Assembly: GCA_944332505.1 (NCBI GenBank)
Contig: CALVKC010000038.1
Coordinates: forward strand, 1-9,745
Source: an uncultured Bacilli bacterium
GTDB lineage: Bacteria; Bacillota_I; Bacilli_A; RF39; UBA660
DNA: 9,745 nt
Reading direction: 5' to 3'
The notes under the pieces are model-generated. The model ran no database searches. It saw nothing but the letters and a program-made list of their open reading frames with translations, and had not been told where the DNA came from. Position numbers and translations under genes: made by a program. Of the stretch, positions 1-5,137 are shown piece by piece. How positions within the stretch are numbered: the first letter of the stretch is position 1; every line of letters begins with the position of its first letter.

Positions 1-1
1 A

Positions 2-91
2 TATAATGAATTAAGTATAGTATTAAATTTAAGTTTTGAAGAAACCAAAGAATATGTAATTAAAAAGGCTAGTGAATTAATAGAAAATTAA
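2..91 (+). CDS. C-terminal end of an unidentified protein (5' truncated by window)
   Basis: An open frame runs from the window edge to a TAA at 89-91, giving 29 residues (begins YNELSIVLNLS, ends KKASELIEN). The lysine/glutamate-rich, probably helical tail is typical of the C-terminus of a cytoplasmic protein. Codon choice matches its neighbours, and a strong hairpin terminator follows the stop directly, which supports a real gene end. The family cannot be recognised from this fragment. Confidence 0.6.
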   Translation, partial: YNELSIVLNLSFEETKEYVIKKASELIEN

Positions 92-92
92 A

Positions 93-123
93 AAGCTAAT
101 CAATAATGATTGGCTTATTTTTT
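93..123. terminator. Bidirectional intrinsic terminator between convergent genes
   Basis: AAGCTAATCA (93-102) pairs with TGATTGGCTT (107-116), including one T-G wobble, around a 4-nt ATAA loop. On the plus strand it is followed by ATTTTTT (117-123). On the minus strand the same stem is followed by TTTTTAATTT. It therefore serves both the plus-strand gene ending at 91 and tmcAL, whose TAG stop (98-96) lies inside the stem. Confidence 0.85.
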
Positions 124-1202
124 AATTCATATTGATAAGTATTAGTATTATTAATTATATCATATATAATACTAGCATTTAATTCATATTTATATTGAAT
201 AGAATCTTTATTAACTATAGTAGGAATAATTAATTTATTTTTGATATTATTTAAATATTCTTTTCCTTTACTATTAAAACCCAATATTTTAATATATTCT
301 AATTGAGTATTATCCTGTTTTAAAAAATTAAGTAATATATGAATAAACATTCTATTAATTTTATTATAAGTATATCTTTTAGTTTTTATATTAGTTATAA
401 ATTCTTCAATATTATTTGATTCGTTAACAAACTCTTTTAAACGATATTCAATACCTTCATCAACATCTACATAATTATTTAAATTTAAATCAGTATTTAT
501 TTTATATTTTAATAAATTAAAATAATTATTATAATTAACATTATTAATAAAATCTTTTATATTAATAGGAATGTATTTGGAAATATCTTCATTATTTTTA
601 ATTTTTTCTCTAATATTTGTAGCACTAACAATATTATCATTACTAATTTTATCATGATAATCACTAGTTCTTTTAATACATATCGGTTCAATATTATAAT
701 TATTTTTAATAATTGCTTTAACATATGAAATACCAAGTAAATCATTCGGAGTAAAATCAAATTTAATATTAGTAGCTTTAGCAAGGGCAGTAGGATAATT
801 TATGCCTTTATCTAAATATTCTTTTATTTTTACATCAAAATCATCATTAAATTGTGCATTAGCAACATTTTTAATTAAATTTATATCATTTGATTCACTA
901 CCAAAAACGATTTTAGTAACATAAAAGTTATTTAATATTTTAATAGCAATGCTTGCAAAAGTATCTGCAGATTGAGTTCCATAAATAACTGGTAATTCTA
1001 AAATTATATCAATATTATTTGCAAGAGCAATTTTTGTTTTAGCTTCTTTAGACAATATAGAAATTTCCCCACGTTCTAAAAAATAACCATTTAAAACCAA
1101 AATAATTAAGGAATCCGGATAAAGATCTTTAATTTTTTTTATATGATATAAATGTCCATTATGAAAAGGATTATATTCACAAACAATACCTATTATTTCC
1201 AT
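96..1202 (-). CDS. tmcAL: tRNA(Met) cytidine acetate ligase TmcAL (YlbM family)
   Basis: A 368-residue protein with the nucleotidyltransferase fold of TmcAL. In B. subtilis this enzyme uses ATP and acetate to form N4-acetylcytidine at C34, the wobble base of elongator tRNA-Met. Visible motifs are GIVCEYNPFHNGHLYH at residues 5-20 (HxGH signature H14-x-G16-H17), GSESND at 101-106, KRTSDYHD at 177-184, and SATNIRE at 193-199, which stands in the place of the SGTxIR adenylate-binding motif. It is slightly shorter than the roughly 400-residue Bacillus protein, and the C-terminal third is Asn/Lys/Ile-rich with weak identity. The ATG at 1202 has an AGGTGATTT Shine-Dalgarno and overlaps the end of the upstream thioesterase gene by 10 bp, so the two are probably co-transcribed and translationally coupled. 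Function follows from the family and was not tested here. Confidence 0.93.
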   Translation of the reverse strand: MEIIGIVCEYNPFHNGHLYHIKKIKDLYPDSLIILVLNGYFLERGEISILSKEAKTKIALANNIDIILELPVIYGTQSADTFASIAIKILNNFYVTKIVFGSESNDINLIKNVANAQFNDDFDVKIKEYLDKGINYPTALAKATNIKFDFTPNDLLGISYVKAIIKNNYNIEPICIKRTSDYHDKISNDNIVSATNIREKIKNNEDISKYIPINIKDFINNVNYNNYFNLLKYKINTDLNLNNYVDVDEGIEYRLKEFVNESNNIEEFITNIKTKRYTYNKINRMFIHILLNFLKQDNTQLEYIKILGFNSKGKEYLNNIKNKLIIPTIVNKDSIQYKYELNASIIYDIINNTNTYQYELKNKPIIID

Positions 1203-1564
1203 AAATCACCTACAATAAAGTATGTTCCAGTCATAATAGCTATTAAATTATTATTATCATCATAAATATTACAATTTAAAACACAAGTATTATTTCCCAT
1301 TTTTATTACATTTGGAATAGCAATTAAATATTTACCAACTCCAGGTTTTAAGTAATTAATATTAGCATTCAAAGTAACAACATTTTTATTAAGTTTATGG
1401 CACATTACTCCCATAGCAGTATCACCTAAAGAAAATGTAAGACCACCATGCACAATTCCATAAGGATTTAATGAATCTTTAGTAATATTTAATTTTACTT
1501 TGCAATTATCATCATCTAATAGTTCTATATTATTATATTTTAAAAATCCATCACCAATTTTCAA
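1193..1564 (-). CDS. PaaI-type hotdog-fold acyl-CoA thioesterase
   Basis: A 123-residue single-domain protein (128 if read from the upstream TTG at 1579). The hallmark is NPYGIVHGGLTFSLGDTAMG, about residues 33-52 from the chosen start. The HGG turn plus the Asp in LGDTA are the substrate-binding and catalytic elements of the PaaI/YdiI group of hotdog thioesterases, which hydrolyse acyl- or aroyl-CoA esters in the cytoplasm; the exact substrate is unknown. Start choice: the -10 box ends at 1584, so transcription should begin near 1577, on top of the upstream TTG. GGATGTGAT (1577-1569) matches the extended anti-Shine-Dalgarno complement GGAGGTGAT except at one base and lies 4 nt before TTG 1564. 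The longer version from 1579 remains possible. It is the first gene of a pair with tmcAL. Confidence 0.85.
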   Translation of the reverse strand: MKIGDGFLKYNNIELLDDDNCKVKLNITKDSLNPYGIVHGGLTFSLGDTAMGVMCHKLNKNVVTLNANINYLKPGVGKYLIAIPNVIKMGNNTCVLNCNIYDDNNNLIAIMTGTYFIVGDLWK

Positions 1565-1583
1565 TTTTATCACATCCAAAGTT

Positions 1584-1612
1584 ATTATAGCATTATTTAA
1601 ATTAATTGTCGA
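1584..1612 (-). promoter_or_regulatory. Promoter of the thioesterase-tmcAL pair
   Basis: On the minus strand TCGACA (1612-1607) is followed after 17 nt by TATAAT (1589-1584), preceded by TGC, i.e. an extended -10 (TGnTATAAT). This fits a sigma-70/SigA promoter. Predicted start is near 1577. A second consensus -35 TTGACA (1622-1617) lies just upstream but is paired only with a poor -10 (TAAATA). Confidence 0.75.
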
Positions 1613-1627
1613 ATTCTGTCAAAGTTA

Positions 1628-1655
1628 TTGCAAATAAAAAAATAACAATTATAAT
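1628..1655 (+). promoter_or_regulatory. Forward promoter of the small-peptide cassette
   Basis: TTGCAA (1628-1633), a 16-nt spacer, and a perfect TATAAT (1650-1655). Predicted transcription start is near 1662, the left edge of the inverted repeat. It fires away from the thioesterase promoter, with the two -35 boxes about 15 bp apart. The leader to the peptide start codon would be about 93 nt, far longer than for other genes here. Confidence 0.65.
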
Positions 1656-1659
1656 AAAT

Positions 1660-1687
1660 AACTGTTACCTATATTGGTAAGGCATCG
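1660..1687 (+). repeat. Left inverted repeat of the small-peptide cassette
   Basis: This 28-nt element matches the reverse complement of 1861-1887 with only about three substitutions and one 1-nt gap. It contains its own hairpin, TTACCTATATTGGTAA (1665-1680; 5-bp stem, 6-nt loop), followed by GGCATCG. It coincides with the predicted first bases of the forward transcript, so it would form a 5'-terminal stem-loop. Confidence 0.75.
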
Positions 1688-1754
1688 TGTTATCCAACTT
1701 TCTCCATCTTCGGGGGTTAAAAAAAGTAATCCTTTTAAGGAGTGTGGTAATGCA

Positions 1755-1841
1755 ATGAACGAAGATATTTTCCTTCAAGTAATTATAATTTTAGTTATCA
1801 TCATTTATGGTGGTAGCCCAAAAAAAGACGCCAACAAATAA
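1755..1841 (+). CDS. Small hydrophobic peptide, candidate type I toxin (28 aa)
   Basis: A 28-codon ORF with an acidic N-terminus (MNED), an uninterrupted hydrophobic stretch at residues 5-18 made almost only of I, L, V and F, then the tail GGSPKKDANK. One short membrane segment plus a charged, net-basic tail is the usual architecture of type I toxins (Fst, Ldr, Ibs and BsrG-like peptides act at the membrane), but I do not recognise a specific family. AAGGAG (1737-1742) lies 12 nt from this ATG and 7 nt from another ATG (1750), which opens a two-codon ORF, ATG CAA TGA, whose stop overlaps this start. The Shine-Dalgarno can fold into a small hairpin. An opposing promoter and terminator predict an antisense RNA over the 3' end. 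The alternative is a chance ORF within a structured RNA. Confidence 0.55.
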   Translation: MNEDIFLQVIIILVIIIYGGSPKKDANK

Positions 1842-1850
1842 TGTAGCGTC
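1820..1850 (-). terminator. Intrinsic terminator of the antisense RNA
   Basis: Read on the minus strand, GACGCTACA (1850-1842) pairs with TGTTGGCGTC, using one U-G wobble and one bulged U. The 5-nt loop is TTATT, and TTTTTTT (1826-1820) follows directly. The plus strand has the same stem but no T-run after it, so the terminator works in one direction only. It lies inside the coding sequence for the peptide's C-terminal tail. Confidence 0.75.
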
Positions 1851-1860
1851 GAAACCAAAT

Positions 1861-1887
1861 CGATGCTACCCAATATGGGTAACACTT
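1861..1887 (-). repeat. Right inverted repeat of the small-peptide cassette
   Basis: CGATGCTACCC then AATATGGGTAACACTT. On the minus strand it reads as a near copy of the left repeat: AAGTGTTACCCATATTGGG, then TAGCATCG. It holds its own imperfect palindrome, TACCCAATATGGGTA. It coincides with the predicted 5' end of the antisense RNA, so the forward and antisense RNAs would begin with almost the same sequence. Confidence 0.75.
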
Positions 1888-1895
1888 ACATATAT

Positions 1896-1924
1896 AATAT
1901 ACCAAAAATTTTTGAATATTACAA
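1896..1924 (-). promoter_or_regulatory. Opposing (antisense) promoter of the small-peptide cassette
   Basis: On the minus strand TTGTAA (1924-1919), a 17-nt spacer, and TATATT (1901-1896). The -10 is preceded by TTGG, giving a TGn extended element. Predicted start is near 1889. The same TTGTAA-17-TGGTATA pattern occurs upstream of the glycosidase gene at 2818-2846. Confidence 0.6.
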
Positions 1925-1953
1925 TTGTTTTTTAAATGTTTTTTCTATATAAT
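1925..1953 (+). promoter_or_regulatory. miaA promoter
   Basis: TTGTTT (1925-1930), a 17-nt spacer, and a perfect TATAAT (1948-1953). Its -35 directly abuts the -35 of the opposing antisense promoter (1919-1924), forming the palindrome ACAATTGT. The predicted start near 1960 lies on the Shine-Dalgarno, leaving a leader of only about 10 nt. Confidence 0.7.
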
Positions 1954-1969
1954 ATTCTTAGGTGGTTTA

Positions 1970-2830
1970 ATGATTATAGTAATTGTAGGACCAACTGGAG
2001 TTGGTAAAACAAAATTAAGTATAGAACTTGCCAAATATTACAATGCATCGATAATTAATGCTGATGCCGTTCAAATATATAAAGGACTTGATATAGGTAG
2101 TGCTAAAATTACAGAAGATGAAAAAGAGGGAATAAAGCATTATTTATTAGATATAAAAGATATAAATGAAGAATATAGTGTATGTGATTATCAAAAAGAT
2201 GCAAGAAAGATATTAGATAGTAATTTAGATAAAAACATAATTTTTTGTGGAGGAACGGGTTTATATATTAGTGCAGCATTAATGGATTATCGTTTTTATG
2301 AAGATGAAAATAATTTAACATATGATGAATATAGCAATGAAGAATTATATGAATTAGTATTAAAAAAAGATAAAAATAGCAAGATAGATAAAAATAATCG
2401 TGTTAGAATAATTCGTTTTTTAAACAAGAAAAACATAGATTTAGTAAAACCTATATTATTATATAAGAATGTTATATTTATAGGTCTTACTACAAATAGA
2501 GAAAAGTTATATGAAGTAATAAATAAAAGAGTAGATAAAATGTTTGATGATGGACTAATAGATGAAGTAAAAAAATTATACAAAGATAATAAAGATTCTA
2601 AAATTTTAAATAGAGCAATAGGATATAAAGAAGTAATAAAATATTTAAAGCAAGAAATAAGTTTAGAAGAAGCAAAAGAATTAATTAAGAAAAATTCTAG
2701 ACATTATGCCAAAAGACAATATACATGGTTTAATAATAAAATGGATATAAAATGGTTTAATGTAAATTATGAAAATTTTGCTGAAACAATTTTTTTAGTA
2801 AAAGAATATATAGATAGTTGTAATAAATAA
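1970..2830 (+). CDS. miaA: tRNA dimethylallyltransferase MiaA
   Basis: A 286-residue cytoplasmic enzyme that transfers a dimethylallyl group to N6 of A37 in tRNAs reading UNN codons. Motifs in order: P-loop GPTGVGKT at 7-14; NADAVQIYKGLDIGSAK at 30-46, holding the catalytic Asp32 (canonical aDSxQvY, here with Ala in place of Ser); CGGTGLYI at 93-100; NNRVRIIR at 142-149; INKRVDKMFDDGLIDEV at 184-200; RAIGYKEV at 215-222; and RHYAKRQYTWF at 244-254. Length is at the short end for the family. ATG 1970 is chosen because AGGTGG precedes it at 1960-1965 and the P-loop then sits at residue 7 as usual. A longer frame from TTG 1925 would start inside the promoter -35. The glycosidase gene follows after 35 bp and has its own candidate promoter. 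Confidence 0.96.
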   Translation: MIIVIVGPTGVGKTKLSIELAKYYNASIINADAVQIYKGLDIGSAKITEDEKEGIKHYLLDIKDINEEYSVCDYQKDARKILDSNLDKNIIFCGGTGLYISAALMDYRFYEDENNLTYDEYSNEELYELVLKKDKNSKIDKNNRVRIIRFLNKKNIDLVKPILLYKNVIFIGLTTNREKLYEVINKRVDKMFDDGLIDEVKKLYKDNKDSKILNRAIGYKEVIKYLKQEISLEEAKELIKKNSRHYAKRQYTWFNNKMDIKWFNVNYENFAETIFLVKEYIDSCNK

Positions 2831-2846
2831 AAATTTATGGTATAAA
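2818..2846 (+). promoter_or_regulatory. Candidate promoter of the phosphodiester glycosidase gene
   Basis: TTGTAA (2818-2823, overlapping the end of miaA), a 17-nt spacer, and TATAAA (2841-2846) preceded by TGG (extended -10). The start near 2853 leaves a leader of roughly 12 nt before ATG 2866. The gene may also receive readthrough from miaA, since no hairpin terminator separates them. Confidence 0.5.
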
Positions 2847-2865
2847 TATAAAAGTGGTGAAATTT

Positions 2866-4086
2866 ATGAATATGAAAAAAAAGGGGACTATTTTAATATT
2901 ATTAAGTTTATTTTTAATATTTACAAGTTTAGTCTTTTTTATAATAGGATGCAATTCTAATACTTTAATAAGTGACATAAATAGAAGATTAGCATTAACA
3001 ATATTAATACTTAGTATAATACTTTTAATATATAGTATATTTATATTAATAAGATATAAATATCGTCGAGGATTTAAAAAAGGAAAAGTCATTTTATTTA
3101 CAGTATTAGTAAGTATATACATGGTTGGTTGTTCATCATTTTTATTTATATTATATGGTCCATTTGATAATTTTAAAACATGGTTAATAACAACAGCTAT
3201 GGCTACAATGAATCATCAACATTATTGCAAATGGTTTTATAATACTGATGAAATTAACAAAGTATTAGCAAGTAATTCAGTAGGTAGAAGTGATAGTGAT
3301 ACTGATCCTGGATTAATCACTTTTGATGAAGAAGTAGAATATGCAAACGAATATGAAAAAGCAGTTTTACAAAGGGCAGAAGATACAATTTATAAAATTA
3401 TTGAATTTGAAGTAAATGGTTGCGATGCTTATCTTGCAGTGATATATGATGCAAGTAAAATAAGTGTTGGTGTAAGTAAAAACATTGGTAGAAGTGGTCA
3501 ATACATATATGATATGGCTCGTGAACAAGGAGCAGTTTTAGCCATTAATGGCGGAGGTTTTTACGATCCAAATTATAATAGTAACGGTGCTAATCCAATT
3601 GGAGTAACAATAGCTGATGGAAAGATAATAACTGATGAGGTATACAATTCCATGAATGGTGGAATAATTGGTTTTGATTTAGAAAATCGTTTAGTCTTAC
3701 TTCGCGATGCTACAGCAGAAGATGCAGTAAAATATGGACTAAGAGATGCAGTAACAATGGGACCATTTTTAATAGTTAATGGTCAAATGGCAGACATTAA
3801 AGGAAATGGTGGCTGGGGCTATGGAGCCAGAACAGCAATAGGTCAAAGAAAAGATGGTATAGTTTTAATGTTAGTAGTTGATTCCAATGAATTTAGAACA
3901 AAAGGAGCATCAATTAAAGATTTAGCAGTAATTATGGAACAATATGGAGCCGTTAATGCCGCTAATTTAGATGGTGGAACATCTAGTGCTTTAGTAATAA
4001 ACAATAAAATTATAAATGACCCGATAAACTCAGCATTGCAACATAAAACTAGAGGAATACCAACAATATTTAAAGTAGTAGATTAA
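2866..4086 (+). CDS. Membrane-anchored phosphodiester glycosidase (NAGPA domain) protein
   Basis: A 406-residue protein with an N-terminal membrane part and a large C-terminal domain. Three hydrophobic helices are visible at about residues 7-28, 41-63 and 73-95, then a linker rich in acidic residues, then the NAGPA/phosphodiester alpha-GlcNAcase-type domain (PF09992-like). Key signatures are AINGGGFYDP, ANPIGVTIADG, NGGIIGFD, TMGPFLIVNGQ, WGYGARTAIGQRKDGIVLMLVVD and the C-terminal AANLDGGTSSALV, the most diagnostic stretch of the family. Bacterial members are linked to processing of GlcNAc-1-phosphodiester or exopolysaccharide/teichoic substrates outside the cell; the substrate here is unknown. 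With three helices the catalytic domain is expected outside. ATG 2866 follows AGTGGTGA by 5 nt; a GTG at 2854 would start within that ribosome site. A bidirectional terminator follows. Confidence 0.88.
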   Translation: MNMKKKGTILILLSLFLIFTSLVFFIIGCNSNTLISDINRRLALTILILSIILLIYSIFILIRYKYRRGFKKGKVILFTVLVSIYMVGCSSFLFILYGPFDNFKTWLITTAMATMNHQHYCKWFYNTDEINKVLASNSVGRSDSDTDPGLITFDEEVEYANEYEKAVLQRAEDTIYKIIEFEVNGCDAYLAVIYDASKISVGVSKNIGRSGQYIYDMAREQGAVLAINGGGFYDPNYNSNGANPIGVTIADGKIITDEVYNSMNGGIIGFDLENRLVLLRDATAEDAVKYGLRDAVTMGPFLIVNGQMADIKGNGGWGYGARTAIGQRKDGIVLMLVVDSNEFRTKGASIKDLAVIMEQYGAVNAANLDGGTSSALVINNKIINDPINSALQHKTRGIPTIFKVVD

Positions 4087-4088
4087 AA

Positions 4089-4119
4089 AACTCACTAGTA
4101 ATTTAGTGAGTTCTTTTTT
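4089..4119. terminator. Bidirectional intrinsic terminator
   Basis: AACTCACTA (4089-4097) pairs with TAGTGAGTT (4104-4112) around a 6-nt loop, followed by CTTTTTT (4113-4119). On the minus strand the stem is followed by a run of T (4090-4085). It separates the convergent glycosidase and transglutaminase-like genes, whose stop codons lie just outside or at its edge. Confidence 0.88.
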
Positions 4120-5083
4120 AATTAAATTCTAAATAATATAAAGGATTAAAATTATGTTCTTCAACTACCACATCACCTTTATCTACTTCTTCCATAGCTT
4201 CAGTAGTAACCAAAAAATATTTATGCCACAAATAATCCTTATTGGCATATTCAGGATTACTAGGATCAGGAGTTGGATCATCCCAAGTCAAATCCATATG
4301 AACCCAACTATCATCATAATACAAAGCATTCCAAATATGTCCAGCAGAACTTTCAGTTATTTCTTGTGGAGTAGTAGCAATTTTATAATTATTAAATCCT
4401 AATTTAGTTAAGAAAATTGCCATTAAATCGGTATATCCATTACAAGTTGCATAGCCTTGAAATAATGGCCCATACGCGGTATTAGATTCATAAGGACTTT
4501 CATTAGAATCATTTCTTTGAATATCATATTTAGTATTATTTATAATATAATCATGAACAGTAAGTAATTTTTCATAATCATCCATATCATCAGTAATAAT
4601 TTCATCAATAATTTCATCAACTTTTTCATCGATTAAATTAATTTTATCATCATCATACAAATAAGTTATATTTAAAGTAATTTCTCCATTATCATTAATT
4701 AAAGTTCTAACATTAGTAAAACTATTAAAAGGATGAACATAATTATTTAAGTGAGTAAGTATTAATTCATCATCACTAATTGCAGAAATATCAGGGATAC
4801 ATCTAATATATTCATTAGGACAATAAAAAGTAAATTCATCCCAACCATTATTAATAACAGAATAATAAATATTTAACAAATCCTGATAACTATAAGGCTC
4901 ATAATCATCACTTCTTTGAACAAACAAATAGTCGATATCTTTAGAATATTCATTACCATCTTTAGCAACTACTTTAGGAACATCACTTATAAAACTAGCC
5001 AAAGCATCCGTAATAGGTTCAATAAACAAAAAAGTAAGTAGTAATAAAACTACGCAAAAAACAATAACAAATATATTTTTCAT
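4118..5083 (-). CDS. Membrane-anchored transglutaminase-like (papain-fold) protein
   Basis: A 321-residue protein. One N-terminal hydrophobic helix (about residues 3-22, from KNIFVIVFC) serves as membrane anchor or uncleaved signal, and the rest is probably outside the cell. The transglutaminase-like core is clear: YEKLLTVHDYIINNTKYD, then GYATCNGYTDLMAIFLTKLG with nucleophile Cys214, AGHIWNALYYDDSWVHMDLTWDDP with His249 and Asp264. This Cys-His-Asp triad is typical of bacterial wall-associated transglutaminase-like or protease-like proteins; whether it crosslinks or cleaves cannot be told. The middle is strikingly acidic (DEKVDEIIDEIITDDMDDYE). ATG 5083 follows AGGTGATATC; an in-frame ATG at 5128 would lie in the rpsT terminator region and lacks a good site. 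It is downstream of rpsT with 48 bp between. Confidence 0.85.
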   Translation of the reverse strand: MKNIFVIVFCVVLLLLTFLFIEPITDALASFISDVPKVVAKDGNEYSKDIDYLFVQRSDDYEPYSYQDLLNIYYSVINNGWDEFTFYCPNEYIRCIPDISAISDDELILTHLNNYVHPFNSFTNVRTLINDNGEITLNITYLYDDDKINLIDEKVDEIIDEIITDDMDDYEKLLTVHDYIINNTKYDIQRNDSNESPYESNTAYGPLFQGYATCNGYTDLMAIFLTKLGFNNYKIATTPQEITESSAGHIWNALYYDDSWVHMDLTWDDPTPDPSNPEYANKDYLWHKYFLVTTEAMEEVDKGDVVVEEHNFNPLYYLEFN

Positions 5084-5099
5084 GATATCACCTATAATA

Positions 5100-5128
5100 A
5101 TAATAACAAAAAAAAATAAAGTAAACAA
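5100..5128 (-). promoter_or_regulatory. Possible promoter of the transglutaminase-like gene
   Basis: On the minus strand TTGTTT (5128-5123), a 17-nt spacer containing T9, and TATTAT (5105-5100). The leader would be about 10 nt. It overlaps the rpsT terminator, so the same bases may serve both roles. The low-complexity TTA repeats make the call weak. Confidence 0.35.
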
Positions 5129-5137
5129 TTGTTACTT
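5108..5137 (-). terminator. Weak intrinsic terminator after rpsT
   Basis: On the minus strand AAGTAA (5137-5132, including the rpsT TAA) pairs with TTACTT (5124-5119) around a 7-nt loop, then TATTTTTTTTT (5118-5108). The stem is short and AT-only apart from one G-C pair, so partial readthrough into the transglutaminase-like gene is likely. Confidence 0.5.

Larger units (their letters stand above)
1820..1889 (-). ncRNA. Predicted ~70-nt antisense RNA to the small-peptide ORF (candidate antitoxin)
   Basis: The minus-strand promoter at 1924-1896 predicts a start near 1889, and an intrinsic terminator ends near 1820. The RNA would open with a hairpin (minus-strand TACCCATATTGGGTA), continue through GCATCG and finish in a GC-rich terminator stem with seven U. 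Its 3' part is fully complementary to the last seven codons of the peptide ORF and its 5' part to the 3' region of the forward transcript. Size and placement resemble small antisense antitoxins such as RNA II of the pAD1 par locus, though there is no sequence evidence of kinship. The limits rest on predicted signals only. Confidence 0.5.

Noticed and set aside
1660..1890. Riboswitch or T-box controlling miaA
   Set aside because: There is no T-box or known aptamer consensus visible, the predicted miaA promoter lies downstream of the element, and a Shine-Dalgarno plus ORF explain the region better.
1887..1935. Intrinsic terminator for the forward peptide transcript
   Set aside because: CAAAAATTTTTG and ACAATTGT palindromes followed by T6 exist, but they are AT-only or too tight and overlap two promoters. 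I could not place the forward 3' end, so readthrough into miaA is possible.
1925..1969. N-terminal extension of MiaA from TTG 1925
   Set aside because: It would begin inside the -35 box of a good promoter and put the P-loop about 22 residues in; ATG 1970 has AGGTGG and the usual N-terminus.
4596..4619. Tandem 12-mer ATAATTTCATCA x2 as a repeat element
   Set aside because: It lies in the transglutaminase-like gene and simply encodes the acidic DEIIDEII stretch; two units are not enough for a repeat array.
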